DNA of 64,000 nucleotides from Anaerolineae bacterium. GTDB lineage: Bacteria > Chloroflexota > Anaerolineae > Anaerolineales > Villigracilaceae. The notes beneath the pieces were generated by a model. The model ran no database searches. It was not told the origin of the DNA and was given only the letters and a program-made list of their open reading frames with translations. The position numbers were made by a program, and so were the translations under genes. The stretch is from NCBI GenBank assembly GCA_021324435.1, contig JAJPIZ010000008.1:62001-126000 (forward strand), written 5' to 3'. How positions within the stretch are numbered: position 1 is the first letter of the stretch; every line of letters begins with the position of its first letter. Below, in pieces: positions 50,634 through 61,100 of the stretch.

Positions 50634-51380
50634 TTACCACTTTGCGCGCGGCGACTCGTATTGGTCCCGCCACCAGTCTTTGAGCGGCAGATCGCTCTTC
50701 TCGAGCAGGTGGAGAAATTTTTGAATGTCAAATGCCACGCGGCGCAGGTCTATTTTGATGGTGCCGTCCGCGTAATCAACGAGACCGTATTCCGCCCACG
50801 GCAGGAGCATGGGACGCGGCGCCAGCGGCGGTGTGAGAAACGCGCTCCCCACACTGCCGGGGTTGATCACCAGCCGGCCTTCAAACTGGCGGAGCATCTG
50901 AAAGTGCGTGTGTCCGCCTGCCATAAGATGAGCCGTTTGTCCCTCGAGATATTTCCCCAATTTGTCGAGCGGAGTTTCGGGCAGGAGATTATCGAGATTT
51001 GATTTGGGCGAGCCGTGATAGCACAGCAAGGTGTGTTGCGAATCAAGTTGCACTTCCAATGTTTTCGGAAGGGAACGAAAGTAGTTCAGATCATCTTGTG
51101 AAAGTTTTGCAATTCCCCATTCGACGGTCGAATGTAAGTGTTCGGCGATGTGAAACTCTGACGCCCTGGCTGGCTCCAGCATGGCCGATTCGTGATTCCC
51201 TAAAGCACACGGCCAGTTCATTTCACGGATCACGTCGAGCACTTCGTTCGGTTGCGGCCCAAGCGAAGAGACATCTCCGAGGCAGATGATGGAGTCCACG
51301 TTCTGCTTGTTTATGTCATCCAACACAGCCTCGAAAGCGACGTTGTTGCCGTGAATGTCAGAAATCAGTGCAATGCGCAT
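50634..51380 (-). CDS. Calcineurin-like metallophosphoesterase (YfcE-like)
   Basis: This is a 248-residue protein with all main metal ligands: DIHGN (residues about 8-12), GDVSSLGPQP, GNHE, and GGHTHFQ. It matches the YfcE/MJ0936-like phosphodiesterases. No signal sequence is seen. It lies upstream of the cytochrome b5-like gene in the same direction. Substrate unknown. Confidence 0.92.
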   Translation of the reverse strand: MRIALISDIHGNNVAFEAVLDDINKQNVDSIICLGDVSSLGPQPNEVLDVIREMNWPCALGNHESAMLEPARASEFHIAEHLHSTVEWGIAKLSQDDLNYFRSLPKTLEVQLDSQHTLLCYHGSPKSNLDNLLPETPLDKLGKYLEGQTAHLMAGGHTHFQMLRQFEGRLVINPGSVGSAFLTPPLAPRPMLLPWAEYGLVDYADGTIKIDLRRVAFDIQKFLHLLEKSDLPLKDWWRDQYESPRAKW

Positions 51381-51552
51381 GTGAGTCTCTTTGGAATAAG
51401 ATAATGCCCCGATTGTAGCATGAGGCAGTATGTTTCAAGCAGAATACAGGATTGGCGGCCTAATTTCAAGTGGGTCTTTCGGTTGATTGGAGCAAATCCC
51501 TTTATAATTGCCCTCGTCAATCCAAAACCGTAAATCTGAAATCGAAAATCCC

Positions 51553-53103
51553 ATGCCCACTCCTCTTGTCGAATGCATCCCCAACTTTTCCGAAGCGCGC
51601 CGCCCCGAAGTGATTGACCAGATCGTAGCGGCTATCACCTCCGTCGAGGGCGCGCGCCTGCTGGATCGCTCCTCCGATCTCGATCACAATCGCACGGTCA
51701 TCACGTACGCGGGCCCGCCTGAGGCGGTGGAAGAAGCCGCATTCCGCGCCATCAAACGCGCGTCTGAATTGATTGACCTCAACCATCACACCGGTGAACA
51801 TCCGCGCATCGGCGCCACCGATGTCTGTCCGTTCGTGCCGATCTCCGGCGTGACGATGGAAGATTGTGTGGCAATCGCCAAACGCCTCGGCGAGCGGGTG
51901 GGGCGCGAGTTGCAGATTCCGGTTTATTTATACGAGTACGCCGCTCAAAGTCCCGAACGAACGAATTTGGAAAACATCCGCAAAGGTCAATACGAGGGGC
52001 TTAAGTCTGAAATCGAAACCAATCCGAATCGCAAACCGGATTTTGGTCCGGCCAAATTGGGAAGCGCCGGCGCGACTGTGATTGGGGCGCGCAATCCGCT
52101 AATTGCGTTCAATGTGTATCTCACCACTGATGATGTCGGCATCGCAAAAAAGATTGCAAAGGCTGTTCGTCAGTCATCGGGTGGAATGCGCTATGTGAAA
52201 GGACTGGGCCTGCTGGTGGATGGCCGCGCGCAGGTCTCGATGAATCTCACTAACTTCCGCGAGTCGCCGATTGGCCGCGTGGTCGAACTCGTTCGACGCG
52301 AGGCCGCGCGATACGGCGTTGGCATTCATCACAGCGAACTTGTGGGGCTCATTCCGCAGGAAGCGCTGGTGGATGCCGCGGTCTGGTATACCCAACTCGA
52401 TCAATTCAGCCCCGATCAAATTTTGGAATCGCGACTCTATCAGTCATCGGATTCTTCTTTGAGCATTTCTTCATCAAACGGCAAGCCCGCTTCTTTCCTT
52501 GACGAGGTGGCGGCCGCGACCGCCGCACCGGGCGGAGGCTCCGCCGCGGCCTACGCGGGCGCGCTCGGCGCGGCGTTGACAGCCATGGTCGCGGGCTTGA
52601 CGATTGGCAGGAAAAAATATGCCGAGGTCGAGGCCGAGATGCAAGCCATTCGGACTCAGGCCGAAGCCCTGCGCAAAGAATTGACCGACGCGGTCGAAGA
52701 CGATGCCGCCGCGTTCGAAGCGGTGATGGGCGCGTTCAAACTTCCAAAAGAAAATGAAGAACAGCAGAAGGCGAGGCAGGCCGCTATCCATGTCGCCACG
52801 TTGAATGCCGCACATGTCCCGCTTCACACGGTCAGGAACGCGGTCAAGGTGATGGAACTGGCCGCGAAGTGCGCGAAGAATGGCAACTTGAACGCCATCA
52901 GCGATGCCATGTCTGGTTTTGCCATGGCGCGCGCCGCGCTGACCGCCGCGGGCTACAACGTGCGTATCAACTTGAATTCGCTCGAAGATAAATCGGCGGG
53001 GGAGAAGATGTTGGAAGAGTTGAAAAACCTGGAAAAGCAGGCTGACAAAATTGAGAAAGAAATTCGTAAAACGATGGAAGAAAGGGGTGGAGTGGCCTCA
53101 TAG
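51553..53103 (+). CDS. ftcD: Bifunctional glutamate formimidoyltransferase / formimidoyl-THF cyclodeaminase
   Basis: This is a 516-residue fusion protein. Residues 1-300 are formiminotransferase (VECIPNFSEARRPEVIDQI at the start, then LNHHTGEHPRIGATDVCPFVP with the catalytic His, and GVGIHHSELVGLIPQEAL). From about residue 320 there is a cyclodeaminase domain (FLDEVAAATAAPGGGSAAAYAGALGAAL). It transfers the formimino group from histidine breakdown to tetrahydrofolate and releases ammonia. It is slightly shorter than the vertebrate enzyme. No histidine-utilisation genes are seen nearby. Confidence 0.95.
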   Translation: MPTPLVECIPNFSEARRPEVIDQIVAAITSVEGARLLDRSSDLDHNRTVITYAGPPEAVEEAAFRAIKRASELIDLNHHTGEHPRIGATDVCPFVPISGVTMEDCVAIAKRLGERVGRELQIPVYLYEYAAQSPERTNLENIRKGQYEGLKSEIETNPNRKPDFGPAKLGSAGATVIGARNPLIAFNVYLTTDDVGIAKKIAKAVRQSSGGMRYVKGLGLLVDGRAQVSMNLTNFRESPIGRVVELVRREAARYGVGIHHSELVGLIPQEALVDAAVWYTQLDQFSPDQILESRLYQSSDSSLSISSSNGKPASFLDEVAAATAAPGGGSAAAYAGALGAALTAMVAGLTIGRKKYAEVEAEMQAIRTQAEALRKELTDAVEDDAAAFEAVMGAFKLPKENEEQQKARQAAIHVATLNAAHVPLHTVRNAVKVMELAAKCAKNGNLNAISDAMSGFAMARAALTAAGYNVRINLNSLEDKSAGEKMLEELKNLEKQADKIEKEIRKTMEERGGVAS

Positions 53104-53156
53104 TTCTTAGTTACATGGTCGCCTAGTCTTCTATTCACTATTCACTGGAGTTAACC

Positions 53157-53711
53157 ATGGGCCTTAAACCAGATCATTGGATTCGCAAAATGGCAGTCGA
53201 GCACAAAATGATCGAGCCGTTCACCGAAAGTCAGGTGCGCGATCACGTCATCTCGTATGGCGTTTCATCGTATGGGTACGACATCCGCGTGGCGGACGAG
53301 TTCAAGATTTTCACCAATGTCTTCGGCGCAACGGTGGACCCCAAGCAGTTCGATCCAAAATCCATGGTGGATTTTGTGGGCGAAGTCTGCGTCATCCCCC
53401 CGAATTCATTTGCGCTGGCGCGCACGGTGGAATATTTCCGCATCCCGCGCAAAGTGCTGACGGTGTGTCTCGGCAAGTCCACCTACGCGCGCTGTGGCAT
53501 CATCGTCAACGTCACGCCGTTCGAGCCGGAATGGGAGGGATTCGTCACGCTCGAAATTTCCAACACCACGCCGCTCCCGGCCAAGATTTACGCCAACGAA
53601 GGCATCGCACAGGTGCTCTTCTTTGAAGCGGATGAAGAGTGCGATGTCTCTTATGCCGATAAAAAGGGCAAATATCAGAAACAGCAATCCATTGTTTTGC
53701 CGAAGTTGTAG
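53157..53711 (+). CDS. dcd: dCTP deaminase
   Basis: This is a 184-residue enzyme that makes dUTP from dCTP. Signature: [19 protein letters not shown] near the N-terminus and [23 protein letters not shown] with the catalytic Glu (about residues 120-135). Also [14 protein letters not shown]. Normal length for the single-function enzyme. ACTGGAG precedes the ATG. It follows ftcD by 53 bases, probably in an independent unit. Confidence 0.96.
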   Translation: MGLKPDHWIRKMAVEHKMIEPFTESQVRDHVISYGVSSYGYDIRVADEFKIFTNVFGATVDPKQFDPKSMVDFVGEVCVIPPNSFALARTVEYFRIPRKVLTVCLGKSTYARCGIIVNVTPFEPEWEGFVTLEISNTTPLPAKIYANEGIAQVLFFEADEECDVSYADKKGKYQKQQSIVLPKL

Positions 53712-53794
53712 ATACCGCATAGACGATTGACCGCGGACTATAAAGATAAATCCGGCATATGGCCTATGGTCAATTGCCCATCGTCTGAAAGACG

Positions 53795-55483
53795 ATGAAT
53801 AAGCATTTTTCCCTCACACAAATTTCGTTCGAAGCGATCAGCGTTCGCGCGGTTGCGCTCATGACCGCCATGATGGGCATGGTAAACGTCCTCTCGGCGG
53901 TCACGCCGTCTATGCACAATCGTCTGCGTTTGCTTGAAAAATATTCACCGCTTCAAGTCACGCATGGCGGGCATCTGACTTCGGCGCTGGCCGGCTTTGC
54001 GCTTCTTCTTCTGGCCGCGAGTCTCTGGCGGCGCAAGCGCGTGGCCTGGCTCCTGACCGTTTTGGTTTTGATCGCGTCCATCATCACGCATTTGCTCAAA
54101 GGGCTGGATTACGAAGAAGCAACGCTGGCATTTGTCCTTTTGATGATCCTGATCGCGGGACGTTCCCACTTTCACGCACGCTCCGATCCGCCCTCGATTC
54201 GTCAGGGACTTCAGACTCTATTTGCCGCGCTCGGATTCACATTGCTTTATGGCGTCATTGGATTTTACCTGCTCGATAGACATTTCCGCGTCTCTTTTGG
54301 ACTTTGGGCCGCGGCCCGTCAAACCATCGTGATGTTCACCCAATTTTATGATCCCGGCTTGCAGCCGATCACGGGCTTTGGCCGTTACTTTGCCGACTCC
54401 ATCTACGTCGTCGGCGCGGTGACAACGGGCTATGCGTTGCTATTGTTAATTCGCCCGGTGCTGGCCCGTCAACACGCTTCATCCGCTGAACGTGCCCGCG
54501 CCTGGGAAATTGTTCAAACGTACGGACAGACTTCCTTGGCACGACTCACTTTGCTGGACGACAAACTTTATTATTTCAGCCCGGGCGGTTCGGTGATCGC
54601 GTATACCGTCAAAGGGCGTGTGGCGCTGGCTTTGGGCGACCCGATCGGCCCTCGCCGCGATATTTCTCATTGCATTGATGGTTTCAAATATTTCTGTTCA
54701 TTGAACGACTGGCTTCCGGCCTTTTATCAGACCCTGCCCGATCATTTGAAAGCATATCGAAAGGCCGGGTTTCGCGCGATTCAAATCGGCCAGGAAGGCA
54801 TCGTTGACCTTTCCAAATTTTCACTGATGGGCGGGGACGCCAAGAGTATTCGCGGCTCGGTTAATAAGATGAAGCGGCTTGGATATTCGGCGGAAGTGCT
54901 GGAGCCGCCACACCCCGGCTCACTTTTGAATGAACTCAATGAGATCAGCGATGAATGGCTTTCTGCTCGCAACGCGTCTGAAATGCGGTTCTCGGTGGGT
55001 TGGTTCGATCAGGCATATCTCAACACCTGTCCGATTTTGATTGTTCGCGATGCAGGTGGGCGAATCGAAGCGTTTGCGAACCTGATCGGCGAATTCCAGG
55101 CCGACGAAGTGACGGTTGACATGATGCGTCACCGCGCCGGCGCGGAAAAAGGCCAGATGGATTTTTTGTTCGTGTCTTTGTTTGAATGGGCAAAGTCGAA
55201 AGGATACGCGCGCTTCAACTTTGGTCTGAGTGCGCTTTCCGGAATTGGCGAGGAGCCTGAAGACCCGGCCATTGAGCGTGCATTGCGATTTGTATTCGAG
55301 CATGTCAAACAGTTTTATAACTTCAAGGGATTGCACGGTTACAAAGATAAATTCGGTCCGATCTGGTCGCCGCGTTATTTGGTTTATCCAAACGTACCGA
55401 GCCTGCCTGCTGTCGGCGCGGCGTTGATTCGCGCCAACACCGGCGACGATCTGTTTGGCGGCTATCTATTCCATCCGAGATAA
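53795..55483 (+). CDS. MprF-like aminoacyl-phosphatidylglycerol synthase (DUF2156)
   Basis: This is a 562-residue protein. The N-terminal ~240 residues have about six hydrophobic segments. The C-terminal half (from about 260) is a DUF2156 domain: LDDKLYYFSPGGSVIAYTVKGRVALALGDPIG, GDAKSIRGSVNKMKRLGY, and YARFNFGLSALSGIGEEP, as in MprF and bacterial lysyl- or alanyl-phosphatidylglycerol synthases. It should add an amino acid to phosphatidylglycerol. The start codon lies in the 3' arm of a small hairpin (53779-53797), so initiation may be structured. A good terminator follows. Confidence 0.85.
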   Translation: MNKHFSLTQISFEAISVRAVALMTAMMGMVNVLSAVTPSMHNRLRLLEKYSPLQVTHGGHLTSALAGFALLLLAASLWRRKRVAWLLTVLVLIASIITHLLKGLDYEEATLAFVLLMILIAGRSHFHARSDPPSIRQGLQTLFAALGFTLLYGVIGFYLLDRHFRVSFGLWAAARQTIVMFTQFYDPGLQPITGFGRYFADSIYVVGAVTTGYALLLLIRPVLARQHASSAERARAWEIVQTYGQTSLARLTLLDDKLYYFSPGGSVIAYTVKGRVALALGDPIGPRRDISHCIDGFKYFCSLNDWLPAFYQTLPDHLKAYRKAGFRAIQIGQEGIVDLSKFSLMGGDAKSIRGSVNKMKRLGYSAEVLEPPHPGSLLNELNEISDEWLSARNASEMRFSVGWFDQAYLNTCPILIVRDAGGRIEAFANLIGEFQADEVTVDMMRHRAGAEKGQMDFLFVSLFEWAKSKGYARFNFGLSALSGIGEEPEDPAIERALRFVFEHVKQFYNFKGLHGYKDKFGPIWSPRYLVYPNVPSLPAVGAALIRANTGDDLFGGYLFHPR

Positions 55484-55527
55484 AGATTAATTAAGCGGAA
55501 GCCGTTTGCCGGTCGGGAATGACGCGA

Positions 55528-55557
55528 AAAAAGACCGAGCATTGCCTCGGTCTTTTT
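55528..55557. terminator. Bidirectional intrinsic terminator
   Basis: AAAAAGACCGAG (55528-55539) pairs with CTCGGTCTTTTT (55546-55557) around a 6-base loop. The A-run and T-run make it usable on both strands, between the convergent MprF-like and MFS genes. Confidence 0.92.
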
Positions 55558-55563
55558 GTTCTG

Positions 55564-56934
55564 TTATTTGGCGTGTTCTGCATTGTACGTCTTTACATCG
55601 TTAATCGCCTTCTTCTCGTTGACGAGCGGCAGGACGACCATGCCTGCGAGGAAGTAAAAGATCAGCGAGAGGATGCCATAGCGCAGACTGCCGAAGAGTT
55701 GATTCGCCAGGCCGAAGAGCAGAGGCCCGGTCCACGATGTGCCGCGTTCGCTGACTTCGTAAAAGGAATAGAACTCCGCTTCTTTGCCATCCGGAATCAT
55801 TTGCGCGAACAGACTGCGACTGATCGCCTGTGAACCGCCAAGCACAAGGGCGATGACAACGCCCAATACCATGAATTCAGTTACGCGGCTGTTGCCCTTC
55901 ATTCCAAAGTAAGCGTAGATTACAACGCCGGCCCAAATAACGAGGCTGATGAGAATGGCGCGCTTCGCTCCAACCCATTTCGCAAGGCGTCCCCAAAACA
56001 ACGCCCCGAAGAAAGCAGTGAATTGAATAATCAGAATCACGACGGTCAGAGTGTTGAGATCAAGTTCCAGGCCGCCGCGCAGAATGGGCGCCACAGCAAA
56101 TGTAGACGAAACCGCGATCACAGTTTGAATGCCGTCATTGTATAGAAAATATGCCCCGAGGAACTTCAGAGTTTCAGGAAAGCGACGAATTTCCCTGATG
56201 GTCTGCCCGAGTTGTTTGAAGCCGATGCTGAAGTAAGTTTCGTTTTGCGGCAGAGACCGCCGCGCGTGGCGCGGATGCAGGCGCGCCCAAGTGAAGAAAG
56301 AAAATCCCAGCCACCAGACTCCGGCAGAGGCGAGGTTGATTCGAATCGCGAGACCGGTTGGAACCCCCAACTCTTTGTGGAAGAAGAAAAAAGCGAGATT
56401 CAACGCAAGCAAAATTCCATCGCCGAGATAGCCCATTGCCCAACCGTAAGAAGAAACGCGATCTCGCTGATCTTCACTGGCGATGTCGGGCAAATACGAG
56501 TTGTAGAAAACAACTGACGCGCCGAAGGCAAGATTCGCAAGAATGAAGAGCAATCCGCCCAACCACCATAAACTTCCCGAAACGAAGAAAAGCAGGATTG
56601 TCATCACCGCGCCGATTGTGGCGAACAATTGCATCATCCGCTTGCGCAGGTGGGAATAATCTGCAATAGCGCCCAAAATGGGGAGGAAGAGAACCTGCAA
56701 ACCCACAGAGATCGAAACGCAATATGGGATAAACGAATCGGGAGCGATGGGAATATTGCCAATGCGTACCATGCCATCGGGGAAGGCCTTGGCCGCGTCT
56801 GCAACCAACGAGGCGATGTACGGCCCAAGAAAAACCGTCCCCACGGTGGCGCTGAAAGCCGAATTGGCCCAGTCGTACATTGCCCAGCCGAAGATTTCTC
56901 TTTTGTCGTTCACAATTGCCTGTGCTTGTGTCAC
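55564..56934 (-). CDS. MFS transporter of the Atg22/UMF1 type
   Basis: This is a 456-residue membrane protein with about 12 helices. It has the family marker GWAMYDWANSAFSATVGTVF at the start and the ISRSLFAQMIPDGKEAEFYSFYE segment near the C-terminus, as in bacterial UMF1 (vacuole effluxer Atg22-like) proteins. GTG 56934 follows GGAGGAAAC. These relatives are thought to export amino acids or other metabolites. The upstream gap is shared with a divergent gene at 57052. Confidence 0.88.
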   Translation of the reverse strand: MTQAQAIVNDKREIFGWAMYDWANSAFSATVGTVFLGPYIASLVADAAKAFPDGMVRIGNIPIAPDSFIPYCVSISVGLQVLFLPILGAIADYSHLRKRMMQLFATIGAVMTILLFFVSGSLWWLGGLLFILANLAFGASVVFYNSYLPDIASEDQRDRVSSYGWAMGYLGDGILLALNLAFFFFHKELGVPTGLAIRINLASAGVWWLGFSFFTWARLHPRHARRSLPQNETYFSIGFKQLGQTIREIRRFPETLKFLGAYFLYNDGIQTVIAVSSTFAVAPILRGGLELDLNTLTVVILIIQFTAFFGALFWGRLAKWVGAKRAILISLVIWAGVVIYAYFGMKGNSRVTEFMVLGVVIALVLGGSQAISRSLFAQMIPDGKEAEFYSFYEVSERGTSWTGPLLFGLANQLFGSLRYGILSLIFYFLAGMVVLPLVNEKKAINDVKTYNAEHAK

Positions 56935-57051
56935 GTTTCCTCCAGGATATCAAATTCGTATTGGAAAACACACGGCACAACGGGAAGTTTCGAAATCCAT
57001 CCAAACCACCATAATTTATTGCTTGCGCCTAAAAATCCACCATGCTATGAT

Positions 57052-58038
57052 ATGTATGTGACGATTCCATTTCAGGCTGTTTACCCAGACGAGATCAAAA
57101 TCCCGGCGTCCCGTGTCCACTCATTGATCAGCACCTACCATGAGCGCCAGCGCACGGGGTTGATTCGTCTGGCTTATTCGGCTGAAAAACTCTTATATCT
57201 TCTCTTCCAGCGCGGCTCGCTATTGAATGCCTATCTGATTGATCGCGCAAACAGTCGCAAAGTTGAAAATTGGGAAGAGATTGTGAATTCGTCCAGCGAA
57301 GCTTTTGCGCGCCTTGTTCCGCTTTCATCGTTGGCTGTTGAAATGTGCAAACTCGCTGTGGAGAGTCAGCCCGAAAAAACCGAAACGATCTCCGCCCCTG
57401 ATTTGCGCGCCGAACTCGATGGTGATTGGGCGCAAACGACGGATCTAAAGCTTTTGCATCTGGCGTGGAGCGCGGCGGAGGGATTGCTATTTCTTCGAGG
57501 TGGAAAATCGGAGAGCAGATCGCTGTTCTTTTCACCCGACAGGCTTGTTGACGAGACGAACATATCGCCCTCCTTTTCTCTTTGGTCCGAACCCCAGGTG
57601 CGAGCGACGTTTTACGCGATTAATCTCGACGCGCCTGCCTGGCAGGAGTATGCTCTTCGCCGGGCGTTTGCCGCGATCTGCGATGAGGCCATCGCTCGTT
57701 ATGAAGAAATCACCGGGCGCGCCATCGTCGACTCGATCAGCCGCTCCATTGGATTGTACGCGTCGCGTCGTGAGATGGAGATCAGCATCACCGCGCGTCG
57801 CGTTGTGGATCATGAACTTTTCTCGACGCCGCAGGCGGCGGCGGACACATACCGTGCTCTGCTCAAACTCATGCTTGACCAAATCGGGCAGGTCATCGGC
57901 GCCAAGCTTTCCTACTCGATTCTTTCGGGCATCACGGCCGGCCTCCGCTTCGATGAGTTCGAGATGGCCCGCGTTTTTTCTATTCTACCCGCCGAACTCT
58001 TCCGTGTTGACAGCTCCAAGCCGTCGGCGGATTCATAA
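57052..58038 (+). CDS. Hypothetical protein with DUF4388-like N-terminus
   Basis: This is a 328-residue protein. Residues about 10-70 (IPASRVHSLISTYHERQRTG to GSLLNAYLIDRANSRKV) resemble DUF4388/PATAN-type domains found in bacterial signalling proteins. The rest is helical with no recognised motif (e.g. RRAFAAICDEAIARYEEITG near 205). I start at ATG 57052 because the region upstream overlaps the divergent MFS gene. It lies just before the rpoB promoter. Function unknown. Confidence 0.6.
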   Translation: MYVTIPFQAVYPDEIKIPASRVHSLISTYHERQRTGLIRLAYSAEKLLYLLFQRGSLLNAYLIDRANSRKVENWEEIVNSSSEAFARLVPLSSLAVEMCKLAVESQPEKTETISAPDLRAELDGDWAQTTDLKLLHLAWSAAEGLLFLRGGKSESRSLFFSPDRLVDETNISPSFSLWSEPQVRATFYAINLDAPAWQEYALRRAFAAICDEAIARYEEITGRAIVDSISRSIGLYASRREMEISITARRVVDHELFSTPQAAADTYRALLKLMLDQIGQVIGAKLSYSILSGITAGLRFDEFEMARVFSILPAELFRVDSSKPSADS

Positions 58039-58089
58039 ATTGGGCATGGAATTCAGCCCCAAAGCCGATTCCTGAAGCCCCAAAATTCC

Positions 58090-58118
58090 TTGACTTTCCC
58101 GTTTAAATTTCATATAAT
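58090..58118 (+). promoter_or_regulatory. Sigma-70-type promoter of rpoB
   Basis: TTGACT (58090-58095), a 17-base spacer, and a perfect TATAAT (58113-58118). It lies 80 bases ahead of the rpoB start. Confidence 0.9.
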
Positions 58119-58197
58119 GTTGGGTCGCTGTCCTGCAGGATAAGGGCAGGCATAATTGTTTTAATCGGCAGCCAGCTGAAGTCTAGGAGAGATGCGA

Positions 58198-61100
58198 ATG
58201 GCGTCTACTTTGCCCCGCAAGAATTACGCTCGTATTCCGGTCAAGCTCGATCTTCCCAACCTCATTGATATCCAACTCGATTCATTTGAACGGCTCAAAG
58301 CCGAGGGGTTAGGCGACCTTTTTCATGAAGTGTCGCCGATTGAGTCTTATAACAAGGGAATGAAGTTATTCTTTCCCAGTCGCAGCCCCGAAGCCAAACA
58401 GTGGGGGTTGAAATACTGGTTTGGGGATCCGAAGCACTCGATTGAAGAATGCGTTGAACGCGATTTGACTTATGCCAGCCCGTTGTATGTTTCTGTTTTG
58501 CTGGCAGGGCCGGACGTTTCAGAGCCAATCAAGCAGGATATTTTCCTCGGCGATTTCCCTGAGATGACCGATAAAGGCACGTTCATTATTAATGGAACCG
58601 AGCGCGTCGTTGTCTCGCAGTTAATTCGTTCGCCGGGTGTTTATTTCGAGGCGCCGACCGACCGCGCCACTGGTCGTCCGTTGGCGATGGCGAAACTCAT
58701 CCCAGATCGCGGCGCGTGGATGGAGTTCGAGACGCGCAAGAGCGATTATATTATTTTGAAATTCAACCGCAAGCGCACTGTGCCAATCACAGTCTTTCTG
58801 CGCGCGCTGGCGGCAGTCAGTGATGGCATGAAAGATGCGCCGCTCAAGACCGGTTCCGATGAAGAACTACTTGCCATCTTCCAGGATGTGGACAACAATC
58901 CTGAGCGCCTCTTCATTGCCTCGACCCTGAAGCAGGAGCCCGAATGGGACCTTTCCGCCGGCCTGACAATTGCCGAGGCCGCGCTGATCGAGTTTTTCCG
59001 CAAGATGCGCCCGGGCGACCCAGCCACCCTTGAAAACGCCAAACAATTCCTCGAAGAGCAATTGTTCGACCAGCGCCATTATGATTTGGAGCGCGTGGGC
59101 CGTTACAAACTCAATCAGAAACTCGATTTAAATATCCCCATTCCTCACCGTACAGTGACGAAAAACGACGTTATTCGACTCATTCGCCGCATGATTCAGA
59201 TCAACAATGGCGTAGAGCCGCCTGACGATATTGACCATCTCGGCAACCGCCGCGTCAAGACGGTGGGCGAGTTGATTCAGAACAAACTTCGTATCGGCTT
59301 GCGCCGTATGGAACGCGTCATTAAAGAGCGTATGTCCATTCGCGACCAGGAACAACTTTCACCTGTCACGTTGGTTAATATTCGCCCGGTTGTTGCCGCG
59401 CTGCGCGAGTTCTTCGGTTCGAGCCAGTTGAGCCAGTTTATGGATCAGACCAACCCGCTCGCCGAATTGCGCCATAAACGCACACTTTCGGCCCTCGGCC
59501 CGGGCGGTCTGCGGCGTGAACGCGCCGGCTTTGATGTGCGCGATGTGCATCATTCACACTATGGGCGCATCTGTCCGATTGAAACACCGGAAGGTCCGAA
59601 CATTGGTTTGATTGGTCGCTTGGCTTCGTTCTCACGCGTGAACGAATACGGCTTCATTGAAACGCCGTATCGTAAAGTGTTCAAGTTCCTGCCTGCAGAT
59701 GACGAGCGTTTGGTGGGCCGGACTCTGCGTGAGGCGGTTGTTGATCCAAAAACAGAAGAGAAAATCGCCAAAGCCGGTGAAACCATTGATGCCCGGCTGG
59801 CCAAGCGTTTAGCCAAGATCGGCGCGGATGTGCCGGTTGTTCCTTTTGTGTCTGAGCAGGTTGATTATCTCTCTGCCGACGCAGAGGATAAATATGTGAT
59901 CGCGCAGGCCAACGCTCCACTCACTGAAAATAACGAGTTTGTTCGCGAGCGAATTTCCTGCCGTTACCACTCCGGCTTTCAGTTCTCAACTCCGGAAACA
60001 GTTGATTACATGGATGTTGCTCCGCATCAGGTGGTTGGCATCAGCGCCGCGCTTATTCCATTCCTCGAACACGACGATGCGAACCGCGCCCTCATGGGTG
60101 CGAACATGCAGACGCAGGCCGTTCCACTCGTTCGCCCGGAAATTCCTCTGGTCGCGACCGGTATGGAAAAAGCCGCCGCCCTCGACTCGGGGCAAGTAGT
60201 CGTGGCTGGAGAGAACGGTGAAGTCGTTTCAGTGACCGGAAGCAAGATCGTCGTCAAGGAACGCAAAGGCGGCCAGCATGTCTATCAGCTTCGCAAGTAT
60301 CAACGCTCCAATCAATCCACCTGCATAGATCAACGACCTTCTGTTGTAAAGGGTCAGGTCATCAAGAGAGGCGATATCATCGCCGATTCTTCCTCGACCG
60401 AGAGCGGGCAACTCGCCCTTGGTCAAAACGTCGTTGTGGCTTTCCTTTCGTGGGAAGGCGGCAACTTTGAAGACGCGATTCTTCTTTCTGAACGTTTGGT
60501 TCAGGAAGATCGATTCACCTCCGTTCATATTGAAAAATATGAAGTCGAAGCGCGCGACACGAAACTTGGACCCGAGGAAATCACGCGCGACATCCCGAAC
60601 GTCGGCGAAGATGCGATCAAAGACCTCGACGAGAACGGTATCATTCGCATCGGCGCTGAAGTCGGCCCGAACGACATTCTTGTTGGCAAGATCACTCCGA
60701 AAGGCGAGAAGGAACTCACACCCGAAGAGCGACTCCTGCGCGCCATCTTTGGCGAAAAATCTCGTGATGTAAAAGATACATCCCTGCGTATGCCGCACGG
60801 TGAACGCGGTAAAGTTGTTGATGTAAAAGTCTTTACTCGCGAAGACAATTCCGACCTTTCTGCGGGCGTGGACATGATGGTGCGTGTTTCCGTTGCGCAA
60901 CGCCGCAAGATCACAGCCGGTGACAAGATGGCTGGACGTCATGGAAATAAAGGCGTTGTTTCCAAAGTAGTGCCGGTAGAAGACATGCCATTCCTGGAAG
61001 ATGGAACGCCAGTGGATATTATCTTGAATCCGCTTGGCGTGCCGGGTCGTATGAATATCGGTCAGGTTCTGGAAGTTCATCTTGGATGGGCGGCGAAACG